The position numbers were made by a program, and so were the translations under genes. The notes below the pieces were generated by a model. It searched no databases. It saw only the letters and a program-made list of their open reading frames with translations, and was not told the origin of the DNA. This document shows, piece after piece, positions 21,809-36,811 of a stretch of 64,000 nucleotides of DNA (the stretch's first letter is position 1; each line of letters begins with the position of its first letter). The DNA is taken from assembly GCA_001466705.2 (NCBI GenBank), contig LATX02000184.1, positions 186,001 through 250,000 of the forward strand. Direction: 5' to 3'. Source of the DNA: Moniliophthora roreri. Lineage: Eukaryota; Basidiomycota; Agaricomycetes; Agaricales; Marasmiaceae.

Positions 21809-24800
21809 ATGCTTTATCCTGCGTCAACAGGCATCCAGCTCAATGGTTTCCAGCTATACGCCGTTCAACCGTGGATTCTGCAACGTCGAAAGAGGCCATT
21901 TCTCGTCGTTCATACCGGCGATCCAAGCCATAGAATTTCCGTAGTCGCTGGCGATGACGATGACTCTGAAGACAACCACAATACTGCGGCTCGACCAAAG
22001 AATACTCCCTATGGCACACTCCTCGTCACTTCTCTCGCCCACTTTCGCTCGGACTACACCATTCTTCTCATTCCAGACGGAGACTTCGATAAAGTCAAGG
22101 ACCAGCTGTACACCAATGTCGTGTTACAGCGTTTGGGCCTCAGTGGAAGGAGTGCACTCACATTGGAAGAACCTAGCGATACGACCAAGGAGCGCTTTGT
22201 CAATGCGTACCATTTTGTGGACTCGACGAAAACAGAGACACTATTCACGCCTTCCGTGTTGGAGTTGATAAAACTGGTGCAGGCATCGCTTATCGTTTTT
22301 GGGTACTACAAAGGCCCAATAGATGGCTTGATGTGTGACGCATCCATCGAGGGAATATGCTTGTGGCTAGGAGACGTGGGGCACTTGGTTGGGGGACTCG
22401 ATACCACATCCCGGACAGCAGACCCATCTACTATCTCTGGTTTACTTAGCCTCATCCTCGCCGTCAGAAACCGACTGGTCGGTTTGTCATCCCATAACAA
22501 CCATTCCGTTACAAAAGACCCGTTCCTACACCCTCACTTATTCCTAGCATCTCTCCGAAACTACTTTTCCATCTCTCAATCTTCTCCCACACCCTCGCAC
22601 CAACATACTTATTCGATGCCTAATGTACCGACCATTCATTCACTTTCACTCTCACCTTCACTGAAGTCGCCGCAAACTCCTTCACCGAACTTTTCGCCAT
22701 CTACTGGTACTCCGGCTTTCCTTACAAGGGGCCTTGTGGAATCCATTTTTAACGCATATGACGCGAAAGTCTTGAAAGGATCCCGTGTCAGCATCTCGAA
22801 TCCTTACAAGGATCGGGATGATAACGAGAGCAAGACAAAGCTGCCATTGCCAATAAGCAATTTACACTTTCCACGTGCTTTACCACTTCCCACTGGAACA
22901 AACTCCACACCTAGTAATGCGGCCGCGTCAATGTTGGTTCCTACTGCAGACCTTCTCGAGCTGATTCACGCTGTTGTCGGCCGAAAGCGTCCGGAAAAGC
23001 GGGGGAAGGAACGGGAGAAGGAAAAAGAAAAGGAGAAAAAAGAAAAGGAGAAGGAACGTGAAGGCAAAAGGGATAGCATTGACAGTGAAGAGGGTTTATC
23101 ACCTAGCACCGCTATGAAGAAAGTGCGGTCTGCCAAACCGAAAATCAAGTCACCCTCAAAAGACATTGACAAGGAGTCCGGTGTTGGAGGTGTCGCGGGA
23201 TCTATGAGGGGGCTGTGGAGTGGCAATGTGCTTCTAGTTGCTCGGCTAAGAGAGAGGATCTCTGAGAGGGAAAGAGAACGCGAAAGGGAGCTTGAACGCG
23301 AAACGGAGGAGAAAGAGAAATCCGATGGCGGCGCTGGCTTGCTTTCAGATGATAAGGCGGATAGGAAAGGTGGCGTGATACACAGCGACGGTGATACAGA
23401 CTACAACGATAGGCCGGGATTACGTCGCAGTCACACTGTTCAACATGAGAAAACAGACGGGAGAAGTACGGAGGAGGAGGGCGGATCTGGTGGTGGAATT
23501 TGGGGCATAGGAACCAGTCGAGTGCGAGGAAAGATAGAATCATGGACTGGGTGAGTTTTACGAGGAATAGCCGTTTTTTTTCGTTAACCTAACTTCAACT
23601 CCCGCAAGCTTATCGAAAATAGATAATAAATTGGCGAAAGCTAAACGAACATCCAAGTCCTCTATGTCGAACTCGACACACCACATCAATGCAAACCTCG
23701 GGAACGTTGTTGATCTCTCATCCTCGACACCGGGCAATTCTCTTTCATCTCGCAAAGGAGGCAGACTACTTCTACATGCATTTGGTGAGAGTAGTAAGAA
23801 CGGCTCTGGCGTCTCGACACCTCTACCTCTCTCCGATGGTCAACGATCGCCTCTTCTGCTACCGCCTTTTGGGTATGTTAACCAAACTTCGTCTTATTGC
23901 TCCTGTTAGGTACTGAACTACAACCAGGGAAGGAGACGATGACGACCTTCTCTCCAGCGGCCAAGTTTCTCCTGTCTCTGATGATCTGAGAACCCCAAAG
24001 TCGTTTGGAATGTGGAATGCTAAGATATCTCCAACTGTAAGCCGGTCCGCTTCTGGAGCAATCCCTGTAATCAAGAAAGACAGCATTGGCGGCGTATCTT
24101 TGGCGTCGAGCTCTAAAAGCTCTAGATACGCAGGCTCTAGCTTGGGTGTGGTTGACAGCAAACTAGAAGAGTTCAGCAAGGTAATGGGTGATAATAATCG
24201 GTCATGGGGAAACAGGATGAAACCGTATACCGCCAACCGAATTACAAGTTGGAGTGATCCGGTCAGTGCACGAGTGAAACATGGAGAAGATACAGCGTCT
24301 GTGGATGACGAGGATGGCGTTAATTATATAGGAGAGGAAGGTTTAGGTAGCTCTGCGGCTGATGACAGCGACCTTGATGACGTTATGACTTCCGGTGGAC
24401 GAAGAAGAAGGAAGCAAGGTGGTGATTCTGAGCTGTCGTCACCGGTAAGGACAAGGGTGTTGAGTGAGAGTGGACACCTTGTCGAAGAGCCTGTGGACCA
24501 CGAACACCCGAGACAGGCGTCAGCGGGTAGCAGGAGTCCCAGCCGCGGAAGAAGAAGGGATGCTTCACCAAGTCTTGTGAGGCGAGTGTCGACACGATAT
24601 GATCAACGTGACGAGATGTTAATTTTTACCTACAGGCGAAGATCTTTCCACAGCTTATCAACCTACCGTCGTTATCGCGTGCTTCCTGTAAATAAAATGC
24701 GTATCGATGTTGAGCTGGCTGGATACCATCTCATTATGTGCCGAAGAGAAGAACACCTTAGAAATGTTCTGGCCACGCTCCAAGTGAGAACAAATTTTTC

Positions 24801-25507
24801 GTCGCACCTTAGTCTGTCTAATCACTTTGCTCTCCTAGGTGCTGACCTCACGTCTTGTCCTCACTTCTTCTCACCTGCGCACGCACTACGAAGAGCATCT
24901 GACTCAGTTATCTTCGCTTGAGACCCGCGGCTCTGTCACCGCTGAGATTGAGCAAGAACGTGCAGGCATAAGCCAGGCAACAAATACCCTGCGATACGAG
25001 GGACAACAATTTCGTGTTCCGGAGCTGTGGCATACTGCTTCGCTTCCTTATCAAAAGGTCCTTGAATACAGAGAACGGATATTTGGATCTCATGCTGGAG
25101 GCAAAGGGAAGCGGAAATTAGCTGAAGGTGTGCGAGGGGCGCATGGTCCATTCAACCGTCCTCAGTGGAGACTAGATGGTTCCGAAGCACTGGTTGATGC
25201 GTACGGCAGGACAGAGAGTGAGGCTGAGGAGGAGCGCAGGGTTGGAGAAGAATTCTTCAGAGTGGCAGAGCTTGAAGATGAAGATGGTGAAGAAGTGGTC
25301 GAACATCCAGCAATGAAGCCCATGTGGCTGCTGAGGTTCTTCACGCGGTGGGGTGCGAGGTGGGGTGCTGGTGCGGGAGCGGCAAAGACTGTTTCTGAGC
25401 CGGACAATAGTCATGCTGTGCAGGATGCGAATGCGGACTCGACTAGGAATTCCACATCCAAAGACACGGCCCCGCTACCCGTGCCAGAGAAGGCTAAGTC
25501 TCTTTGA
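21809..25507 (+). CDS. Stb6-like protein (fungal STB2/STB6-type N-terminal domain)
   Basis: The N-terminal domain GIQLNGFQLYAVQPWILQRR, then PFLVVHTGDPSHRISVVAG, resembles the domain of yeast Stb2/Stb6, proteins found through Sin3 binding. The resemblance is from memory of the family and is moderate. After about 190 ordered residues (IVFGYYKGPIDGLMCD is the core), the protein is Ser/Pro-rich. It then has long charged runs of alternating Glu/Arg/Lys at 22,990-23,070 and 23,255-23,310. Introns at about 23,552, 23,875 and 24,784 keep phase. The conserved C-terminal part begins YRRRSFHSLSTYRRYRVLP and MRIDVELAGYHLIMCRREEH. It continues into coiled-coil helices (LRTHYEEHLTQLSSLETRG) and ends acidic. 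Stop 25,505-25,507. Possibly a nuclear co-repressor partner. Confidence 0.6.
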
Positions 25508-25866
25508 TTACTGTTTAATGGCTTTGATTGAACGTTATTTGCGGGTCGTAAATTCATCATTGGAACCTCATAATTTGTAGTAATCTGTAAAATAGTGCGA
25601 AAACATTTCAGGTACCGCGAGCTCAGCTCACCTCTATGCACGATATGTGGGACCTATCGAAGACCTATTTCTCGGTGGTGTTTGCTATGAGCACCCGGAA
25701 GTACTAGATAATTAAGTAGCGCAAAACTAAGCACTGATCTCACTGCCATTCATCCAGGATTTGCAAATTTTTTTGCCAGAGCTATGGTCATTAGCCGGGC
25801 CGGAAGTGGATGAGTAGTGCAGGATTTGCCGAATAAGGACAAATCTCTTTCTCTTCCTCTTATGTG
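25508..25866. other. Intergenic between Stb6-like and LON-RING genes
   Basis: About 360 bp of 3' flank plus promoter. No motif or repeat stands out. Confidence 0.35.
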
Positions 25867-27427
25867 ATGCTCGCAGACCACCTCCATTGCCCTCTCTGTA
25901 AATCTACTCTTTCGACGCCTATAACTCTTCGTTGCGGTCATGCGATATGCTCCCACCATACACGCTGTACTCTTCACAACCCTCCTGTATCTGCCAGTAA
26001 CGTTCAAACCGATGTCAGCCTCTCCAAGATTCTGGGGCTGCTAACAAAGTACCCTGACGACAAGGACGAAGATGATTTGCTCAGCCACCTGAAGAAATAT
26101 TCTGAATGGGAGAAGGACATACCGCCAGATCAACCCGTGCTACCGCCGGATGGTACAGCAGATGGATTCGAGAAGGAGCTAGTAACCGAATTGACATGCG
26201 AGATTTGTTTTTCAATTTTGTATGAACCAACGACGACACCTTGCGGACATGTAAGTACAGGACCTCCGGTTTACCAAGAGGTAACTTTGACTCGTTTCAC
26301 AGACATTTTGTGCACGGTGTCTCCATCGCTCTTTGGACCATGGAACGTCATGTCCGTTGTGCAGGCAACAACTTCCTGGGTTTGCTTATTTCCAACATCA
26401 TCCTCCTAATAACACTATTCTTCGGATTCGTGAGTCACAAGTACTTAGTACTCTGCTTTTTCACTCATGCATACCAGTTCTCGATTTTTGCCCGACTGCA
26501 TACAACGAACGTGGAGCTGCTATTGAAGCCGAAGAGCGCGACGCACGTCTCGACACCCCCATATTTGTCTGCCAGCTATCATTCCCGGGTATGCCGACAC
26601 TTCTCCATTTTTTCGAACCTCGGTATCGCCTCATGCTTCGCCGATGCCTAGCCCTTCCCGTACCAGCCTTTGGGATGATAATGTCCTCGTCTTCATCCAA
26701 TACCTCTAACTCTTCATCAACCTTAAACCCACAAGGACAAGTGGAATATGGAACAATGCTGGAGATACGAAGCGTACAGATGCTTGCTGATGGTCGGAGC
26801 ATGGTTGAAACCTGGGGTGTCTGGAGATTCAGAATATTGGAAAGAGGACTGATGGATGGTTATATAGTCGGCCGGGTGGAACGAATCGATGATATCGATG
26901 ATGAACTCCTTGACGACGAAGATTTCGAAATACAAGAAGACGATTCAATGCCAGCATCAGCTTCGCCACCAGCCACACCTCCTTCCTCATCGAGCGCGAC
27001 AGATCCGCCTTCGCAGCCACCATCACGACCACGCTCCCACTCGCATCCGCCTATCCAGCCAGCACGTTCCTCTATCGTTCCTCTGACCGTGACTTCGTCT
27101 TCGCGAACTCCAAGGCCCCAGCGACCTCTTCCGCTTTCTACTTCGGCACTCGTTGCACATTGTACCACCTTTCTTTCGCAACTTCATACCAACACGACTC
27201 CATGGGTTGTTCAACGTCTCTCCTACACACACGGCCCACCTCCCAACCCCACCTCCGATCCAGGGAATTTCTCCTTCTATGTGGGAATGGTCCTCCCGAT
27301 AGATGAGTGGGAGAAGGCCAAGCTTCTACCAGTCCGAAGTGTCAGGATGAGACTGAAGATGTGTGTATGGTGGATAGAAGGTCTGAGGCGAAATTGGTGG
27401 TTTGAACGAGGTTGTGTTGTGCTATAG
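25867..27427 (+). CDS. LON-domain and RING-finger protein (LONRF type)
   Basis: Probable E3 ubiquitin ligase with two RING-like modules and a LON substrate-binding domain. The N-terminal zinc module is CPLCKSTLSTPITLRCGHAI. The second, complete RING reads CEICFSILYEPTTTPCGHTF then CARCLHRSLDHGTSCPLC, rebuilt across the intron at 26,251-26,301. The LON domain follows: PIFVCQLSFPGMPTLLHFFE, PRYRLMLRRCL, then YGTMLEIRSVQML and WRFRILERGLMDGYIVGRVE. A Ser/Pro insert of about 75 residues (26,945-27,130) interrupts it before FYVGMVLPIDEWEKAKLL. The C-terminal WIEGLRRNWWFERGCVVL is typical of LONRF. ATG 25,867 is used; stop 27,425-27,427. In animals such proteins take part in protein quality control. 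Confidence 0.92.
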
Positions 27428-28475
27428 CGCAAGCTTCGGGTATGATTTCTGTTTTCTCTTCACGTTTTCAAGTTTGACGCTGCTTTTTTTATATTCCTTG
27501 TTTTCGCACTGGCTTTTCTTTTTCTTTTCCTTTCTTCTTTGGTTGCGTTGCATTTTTGATTGTTTTCATACTACTACACACTGGTCCAGCTCTCATCATC
27601 ATTCACATCTCATCTTACTCATGCAATATACTGATACTATACAGCTTTGCTCTGCTCTGTGCTTCACTAATTTCGTTCCCTTCTCAAAATGTTGTATTAC
27701 TCGATTTTACAGCACGCCACACGTCCCTTTACTGTACCTTCCTGACGTCACTCACGATTTGCACTTCACCACCGCATCGCATCGCGTTCCTAACTTTCTC
27801 TTCTCTGCCCGGATCTTTTCTCTTGGTTCTAGATCTATGATGTTGACTACTGTACTGGCTGTACTCTTACTTTGGGTTATTAGGTATTTATTCTGACCAC
27901 ATTACTACACGTTGTATCGATATCAGCCTATGGTTCCGTCTATAATTCGTACTGTACTAAAAATCCCATTGCAGCTTATTACCGTGGGCACCCGGCATCT
28001 ACTGTCCTCCACCGTTACTCAGCGGCGAACTTTCGGGAGAGTCGTGACGAATCGTCGGAAGACGAATGGACGGAGGATGCGAAGGAGATACGTGACGTCA
28101 CAAGACTTCCATCGAGCACAAGACATCTCAGCCAGCTCAAGGTTTTTGTCTATCGGTCTCACCTCTCGATTGGCAACCATTTTGGTCGAAAATCTTGGTG
28201 CCGCTTTCCGGTGGTACGCGATTTCAGACTGACAATTCCCTCAATCTTCGATGCTTTGACGAATATGACGTTTCAGGGTATTGAGTCTAGACTCTAGATC
28301 CTCAATTGCAACTCTGTGCCCACGGCCGTCGGATGACTATCAAGCTTCAAGAAGGGTTATCATTTTTGGTGAGGCATACCACGCGATTTCATCGCATTTC
28401 AATATAAATCCATTCTATAGAATAGATCCAGCATGGCTACAGGTATTACTTACTCCCTACGAATACGCTGATACA
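27428..28475. other. 1-kb convergent gap, T-rich, with one weak coding candidate
   Basis: The gap lies between the LON-RING gene and the NDR kinase, which converge. 27,430-27,850 is pyrimidine-rich and gives only spurious hydrophobic frames. From an acceptor-like CATTGCAG at about 27,973, a plus-strand frame runs about 110 codons to TAG 28,295-28,297. It includes DESSEDEWTEDAKEIRDV, which looks protein-like. No upstream exon with matching phase was found, so it is not called as a gene. Confidence 0.3.
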
Positions 28476-30755
<2,280 letters not shown>

Positions 30756-30962
30756 CGGGGCAGTAGCGTCGCAGTGATGGCCTCGTGCAGAGCTTGGAAA
30801 CCAATTTAAAATAGCGATTGTCAAGGATATCTATCAATTGCAAAAGATATCAGATGTACAATTTTAAATTTACAGTGATGCATAGTAGAGAGTGTACAAG
30901 TATTATTATACGTCTATGTACAGTACTGGGGTCGATAGCTTTAGGTATGTACAAAGAACAGT

Positions 30963-33900
30963 TCATTGAGAATCCTCACTATCACTGCTCCATTCCTGAT
31001 CGTCAAATAAGTCTGTCTCTATCCCCCTACTGGTAGCCATAGATTCCCCTTCTCTCGGACGAAAGTTGGGGAAAGACTTTGTCCGTAGCCGCGTTAAAAA
31101 TGGCTGCGAGTTCCCGTTCACAACCTTCATAGGTTCAGCTCGACGTGAAGTATTCGAAATAGGGTTGAGGTTCTCCGTGGATCCCTTCCTGCTTCCTGAA
31201 GGCGTTGTGTTGCCAGACGATGCGTGTGCCCGTCGGATATGGAAAGAGCGGCGCGTGCCTGCAGCGAACGCCCTTTCCGTATCGCTGTCCACTGACAATA
31301 CTTGATCCAAGGCTGGGGGAGGTTGTAGCCGTAGTACACTTTTTCCTGGACCATTGTGGTTGTAGTTATGTGCTGCTGGGGCTTTCAGAGCGCTTCTGAC
31401 AAATTGGCGACCTTGATATATCTGCCTCTCGATTCGCATACGATTACCGATCATATGTAACTAAGGCCAGTGAGCAGATTGCAGTCCTGCAGCTGATGCC
31501 CGACAGACCTTTGGCCATGTTACTAGTGAGCCTACTTTCATCATTCTTTCCAGCTCAACAGGGTCCGGGTCAGTCAGTATGCGAAACCAGTCCTGAGAGT
31601 AAGTCAGAACTAGATCGGGACTAAAAGAAACCATACATACCCATAATCGCGTTCTCGGCCAGATGCTGTAGAATACATCAGCTCATGTCACAACCAGTCT
31701 TTGGGAAACTAACGTGACGGCACCATCGAATCGCTGCAAGAATACACTTGACCAGTCTTGTCCTAAAACCGTTGGAAGAAGCTCCAAGTCTCGGATGACC
31801 TAACCCAATACTCAGTAAATGTCATGGACGAGGGAACGAGACTTGTACCTTGAAGTTTTTCGTGAGTTCATGCTTCAGCCATTGCTCAACCGCCGACAAT
31901 AAGAAGTTTCCTAGTAGCCTTGTCAGCATACACCTGATATTTGAAGTAACCTAGCCTGCCTCTCCATCCTGTCTTGGTTCAGTTACAGGGCGAAATGAAG
32001 ATATCGTAATATCTCACCTTTACCCTTACTGTGAGCTACCGGTTTGCCTGCCGAACCTCGAGGGGCAAAGAAAAATAGGTGCACGTGCTGGGAGTGAAAA
32101 CCATTATAACCCAGCCAACAGGGTACTGCATGAGCCATACACACCGGGTTGACTTGCGATACGACAGGGAATGTCACTTGGAGAATGTGAGATCACGGCA
32201 TACACCCACGGCTGAGAACAACTCACCATTAAAGAACAAGTTCAGACTTTGAATAGGAATATCAACTCTCAAACTCCCATCCTTGAACTTGGACGAAAAC
32301 TCCCACGGAACTATAGTCCCATCCTTGAGCTTTTGCATGAGCACCACTGGATTCAGGATCCCCGGAACGGCTGCAGAGGCCAGCAGAGCAGACCAGATCA
32401 CACAGTCCGGTGCTGTCACGTAATTCAAAAGTCGAGTAGGAGAATTGCGATCTGCTGGGATGACAGATATGTTCAAAATACGTCCAGTTCGGGCGAAAGC
32501 TTCTGCAAAGGTAAGAGATCCCATAGTGAAGAATGTAGCTTTTCGAGCCCATCTGGCAGGGAAGTCAGTAAGTTCAATTTGTGAAGGAAGGCTGATGGGT
32601 CGTACAAGACACTGTCAAATCTCGCTCCGGTCTTCCAAAAGCGACGCCCCCATACAACGAACGGTTCTTCGCAGGCTGTTATCCTGTTGGCTAACTCCGG
32701 AACAAGCAAGGATTTCAATTCAACCTCCCTTCGTGTGCAAACAAGAGCAGCGATGAGGCCTCCGGCGCTCGTTCCTGTGATCACGCGAGGGAGAAGATCT
32801 GCTTCTACAAAAGCCTTGATAACGCCGACATGGTCTATTGCACTCTTTAGTCAAAGATCTTTCACAAGAGCCGGAACACTGACAGTAACCAAAGGAGGCA
32901 CCGCCCGATAAGCAGAGTGCTGAGATACCTAGTTATAGTGGGAAAATATGAAAAATGCACCTAGTATGAAATGGGACTGAACCAACCAAAGTTTGTGTTG
33001 GCGCTTTTGAAAAACTTCTTTTTCTCGTCAACAGTCAGTTGCGGAGATTCACGGATGAATTCGAGAGCTTTCTCTTCCTCATCATAATATGCTAGGCATA
33101 ATTGATGAGTTATGTCAGGGTAAAACGTTTGACGCGAAGCCTACATTCTATCAAGTTCTTTGTGCCGAGGAAGGTCTGAAATCGTGATTAGGTACGAAGA
33201 GACCACGCTCGTGAGGCGCGCATACCTCACTGTAGAGCCTAGAATGTGCGTATATGAGGCACTATTACTTGGAATTCAGACAAATAGAACTTACCTGGAC
33301 GATTCAATTCCAGCGAAGTTGGCTCTGATACAGGTCTCCAGAACACCCATGCAACCTCTGACGTCGTTCTTCTCTCTATGCAGTTTTAGCGAGCGCGTAA
33401 CCTTCCGTATGAGCTTCCAATCGTAAAAGCTGTCCTCGTCGATCTGCACAAAGTGACATTATTGTTGACCATGTAGCGAGTCAGTTGAAGCTGACACACA
33501 TTCTTCCACTCGTCAAACTTGAGATATTCATCCATGGCTCGTGCTGCCGCTTTCCACTCCTAGGCTCGGTCTGTAAGTATTCAGATCACAGGTGTCAACC
33601 GGATGCACGCGACTCGCCTCATAGTTCCGTGCAGCTCGCAGCCGCTTTCGCAAAAGGCCTTTCTTACCGCGCCCTACACGCGTGGTTATTGCCAATCGAA
33701 CTATGAGCAAGAACTACGTACAAGCAGAGATCCATTCCTTCCCGTTGACTACTTGGCGGATAAACACGTAGAGGCCGAACTCTGCGGCGATAAATATGAA
33801 GATGAATAGCTGGAGCGGATTCTTGAGAAGGGGGTATGGGTGCAAGAGCGAACATTTGCATACAAGGAGTGGCCATCGTAGGAGAAGATACATGCAATCA

Positions 33901-34265
33901 TGGCGCCTCTCGTGCGCCCGTTCCTTCTTCTTTTTCCTAAGGAAAAAAGGTTACCATTCGTTAAGATAATGAGTCGATTAAGACGCACCTTTTGACCCGT
34001 AGATTTACCGGCGCAAAATCACTCAATGCAGACACCTTTTTGACTCGAATGCTACTCGCAGGCGGAAGGGTTGGAGACTGAGGCACAGGCCCAGGAGAAT
34101 TTGCGAGATCTCCGGGAAAGTATTCGTCGGTATGAAGTGCTTCGCGAAAGGCCTGAATATGACTAAACAGAGGTGAGAAAGAGTGAAGAGATATATACAC
34201 AGAAAACCGCACGATTCATCGACAAAGTCTGCATGAAGGGAGGCAGCATCATCGATGCTGGACAT
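30963..34265 (-). CDS. Patatin-type triacylglycerol lipase (Tgl3/4/5-like, DUF3336 + patatin)
   Basis: Lipid-droplet lipase or lysophospholipid acyltransferase family that mobilises stored triacylglycerol. The N-terminal region has a hydrophobic anchor (LQLFIFIAAEFGLYVFIRQV, about 33,750-33,830), then the DUF3336 segment. The patatin domain starts near 32,900. The nucleophile elbow is ITGTSAGGLIAALVCTRREV (GxSxG Ser). Later come MGSLTFAEAFARTGRILNIS, WSALLASAAVPGILNPVVLM and SSKFKDGSLRVDIPIQSLNL, where DGS supplies the catalytic Asp. The C-terminal third is Ser/Arg-rich and ends DDQEWSSDSEDSQ at stop 30,963-30,965. Start ATG 34,265 (MSSIDDAASLHADF). Exon borders between 32.9 and 34.2 kb were not fully solved. 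Divergent from the next gene at 271 bp. Confidence 0.88.
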
Positions 34266-34536
34266 GGTTGTAAGTGACGTAGAATCGGAGCTAAGCGCTA
34301 AAAGCACAACCGCGGCCAGACCGCGGCTATAATCTGGTTATCGGGAGTTTTGCAGTCATTAGGCTGAGTGCGCTCCGCCAGGCCCTTTGCTCCAGCATTT
34401 ACCAGCAATTGTCGATATTGATCATCGGTGGACAGATGGGAATCCGGTCAGAACCCAGTAGTGACTCACTGGCCTCACCAGCAGTACCTCGTCCTCTGCA
34501 CGACCACGTGGTCCAACCCGCTTTCCTTCTGCCACC

Positions 34537-36459
34537 ATGTCCAAGTTCTTTGTCGCGTTAATCTTTGCAAGTTTTGCATTCGCCTCTCCAATCCCAGCAT
34601 CAAGCATTCAGTACTCTAGCGGTATACAATGTCTCGCCATTCTTTTAACCTTTGCCTCCTTTTTCTCTGTACTCCTTGTCGCAAAACACGTCTATATCGT
34701 TCATCGCCGACGCCATGCTACCTCTCTCCAGAACAATGTTTCTATCGGCTCCTCAATCGACTCTTCTAATCAATCAAAGTCGCCTTTTATCGAATTCCCT
34801 AAAGAAAAGAGCTCCAAAACCGGATTCTTTGTTGGTTTCTTTGGTTCTCCGACCTGGGAGACAAGTATATATATTCCATCCCACAGGTCTTTCCGAAACT
34901 CGCTTGTTTCTCAAATTCGTTCTAGCTGGAGCGCTCGTCGCTCTCGCTCCCCTTCCCATAAACCATCTCTTTACGAGTTTGGCGAGCGGCGTCCAGTGTC
35001 CAAAGCTCGAACAGACATCGGCAGCGCCTTGTCTAGCACGCTTTGTGCCACCTATCCGTCTTCCTCTATCCAGAGTCCGAGATACCCTTTACACGCTCAA
35101 GTATCCAGGAATCGCCGTCACTCTCTTCCTACGGTACGCCAGACTGAACACCACAGTCAAGGCCAGCCACGGTCCAGACATACGAGTCTCAGAAGCAATA
35201 GAAGCCCTCGCGATTTGCCTGGTGTCAGGGTGGTCCCCGACTTGACCTACCATGAAGCTCCTCTTCCACTTTCAGCTACCCCGTCCTCATTCTTCGACTT
35301 TTCATCCTCCAATTCCGTCATATCCTCGACTCCTCGAGTCAAGAGAACTCAATGCAAATCTGATCAAATTTCGGTTCCTCCTCTCCCGCCATTACCATCT
35401 TCTGCGCACTCTTCCCATTCCCCAGAAATCTCATCTCTGCCAACCACAAATACTCCCAATGACCTACCGAATCGTCAGTTTTCGCACCCGTACGCCCTTC
35501 GTTCTCTATGCACAAGCAGATTCGGGGACAAAAAGCAACTAAGTAGCTCGGTCACCGCTGCCGCTATCACCACCGCTCCACTCCATCAGCAGTCCATTCC
35601 AGCTCCAGCGGATGACAAACCTCGTACCACGCTTCAGTCTCCAAAGAATGCTAGCACATTACCCAGACTCAAAACAGCAACTCGAACACCCTCTTTTCGT
35701 AACAGGAAAAGCCCTGTACTCGGTCCTTCTCCTCTCAGGATTGTGACCTTACCCGAGCTTTCTATCTCAGAGTTTGGCGCATTATCGCCCGTGGTCAAGT
35801 CTAACTGTGAAACTACCGCAGCGGATGACGCACAGGAACTCTCAGTCTCCCACCGCCATCAGGGCGTCTATCCAAATATCGGAATGGGATATCCCTCTAC
35901 CTGGACCGGTACTGCCAGCCTTCCAGACGAAGGCGCTGCCGATTCTCCTGAAAGCGAACAGCGCAAGTCTTGCACCACCAGCGTCATCTCCTCTCGCTGT
36001 GGCTCGAGGATCAAACACGATGATTCAGAGGTGATGCTTGAGATTATCCGTGATCTAGTTGAGGAAACCAGCCAGTGGGATCAGAGTCTTCGCATGGAAG
36101 ATAACTTCAAAGCTCTCATTCGTAGTGCTGAGTTGACTCCGATAAATAGCAGGGAGGATATGCGCGATTCCTCGGATGCAATGTCTCCGAAGGGCAGTCC
36201 AGTGTTGGGTAGTCCGGTTGAAGTTAGTCTTGGTCTGCTTGACCTCGATGTTTACCGGATGCAGCGCATCTTGGATGCTCAACCCGATGCATACATGAAT
36301 GATTCACAACTCGCAACTTTGGAGGAGGAAGACGAAGAGGACGATGTTGCAATTGCAGGGTCTAACAGGTATGAAATTCCTTATCTAGGCTCTTGCTGCC
36401 ATACCTCCTTGACTGACGGTATAATTCACACTAGCACCCACGTCGGTTTAGCAGTTTGA
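34537..36459 (+). CDS. Ser-rich single-pass membrane protein, unknown
   Basis: No family recognised. It has a signal peptide (MSKFFVALIFASFAFASPIP) and a short outer segment. One TM helix follows at residues about 31-50 (CLAILLTFASFFSVLLVAKH), then a basic stop-transfer HRRRH. The remaining roughly 570 residues are a disordered Ser/Pro/Arg-rich cytoplasmic tail with basic patches (SSWSARRSRSPSHKPS) and a more acidic end. The better-ordered end includes EVMLEIIRDLVEETSQWDQS and LGLLDLDVYRMQRILDAQPD, which may be a binding helix. It is one open frame of about 620 codons. A possible intron at 36,369-36,434 (GTATGA...CTAG) leaves the same stop. The out-of-frame HPRRFSSLSLGRTIPPAS just downstream suggests the true 3' splice could differ. 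Confidence 0.68.
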   Translation: MSKFFVALIFASFAFASPIPASSIQYSSGIQCLAILLTFASFFSVLLVAKHVYIVHRRRHATSLQNNVSIGSSIDSSNQSKSPFIEFPKEKSSKTGFFVGFFGSPTWETSIYIPSHRSFRNSLVSQIRSSWSARRSRSPSHKPSLYEFGERRPVSKARTDIGSALSSTLCATYPSSSIQSPRYPLHAQVSRNRRHSLPTVRQTEHHSQGQPRSRHTSLRSNRSPRDLPGVRVVPDLTYHEAPLPLSATPSSFFDFSSSNSVISSTPRVKRTQCKSDQISVPPLPPLPSSAHSSHSPEISSLPTTNTPNDLPNRQFSHPYALRSLCTSRFGDKKQLSSSVTAAAITTAPLHQQSIPAPADDKPRTTLQSPKNASTLPRLKTATRTPSFRNRKSPVLGPSPLRIVTLPELSISEFGALSPVVKSNCETTAADDAQELSVSHRHQGVYPNIGMGYPSTWTGTASLPDEGAADSPESEQRKSCTTSVISSRCGSRIKHDDSEVMLEIIRDLVEETSQWDQSLRMEDNFKALIRSAELTPINSREDMRDSSDAMSPKGSPVLGSPVEVSLGLLDLDVYRMQRILDAQPDAYMNDSQLATLEEEDEEDDVAIAGSNRYEIPYLGSCCHTSLTDGIIHTSTHVGLAV

Positions 36460-36811
36460 GTCTCGGTCGAACTATACCTCCAGCTTCCCTGTTACCCAGT
36501 CTTTAGTTGGCATCCTTTCCGGCATTCGTATCACGCCTTCCGTCTGTAGGTGTTCTCTCTGTGGCCATACAACTGCAGGGACTTACCAATGTCGTCTAAA
36601 GTTCTGTTTTCTGTCATCATCAATGTGCAGCTCGTAGTTTAGACAGCATGAATTGATTCCATGTGAATACGTAGACATGTAGATCCTGTAGTTGCGCCTT
36701 TTGTACAATATGCTATCGAGTCCATGGTTGTAAATATCATTATAAGTAGAGAAAGAACGGGAAAAAGGGACGTAGAGAATATATCAATACTGAAGGGAAT
36801 ACAGAACAAGT
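36460..36811. other. Convergent 3' region
   Basis: About 350 bp shared by the 3' ends of the Ser-rich membrane protein gene and orc4. No coding potential or repeat seen. Confidence 0.35.

Noticed and set aside
22966..23543. Long minus-strand open frames opposite the Stb6-like gene
   Set aside because: They are shadows of the charged Glu/Arg/Lys repeats on the plus strand (Ser/Phe-rich runs), without start context or conserved sequence.
27402..27896. Hydrophobic plus-strand frames after the LON-RING gene
   Set aside because: Hydrophobicity comes from T-rich DNA in a 3' flank. No conserved core, and the LONRF C-terminus is complete upstream.
36369..36434. Certain intron at the 3' end of the Ser-rich membrane protein gene
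   Set aside because: Splice sites look fair, but the segment is 66 nt and in frame, so the stop is the same either way. The sequence cannot decide.
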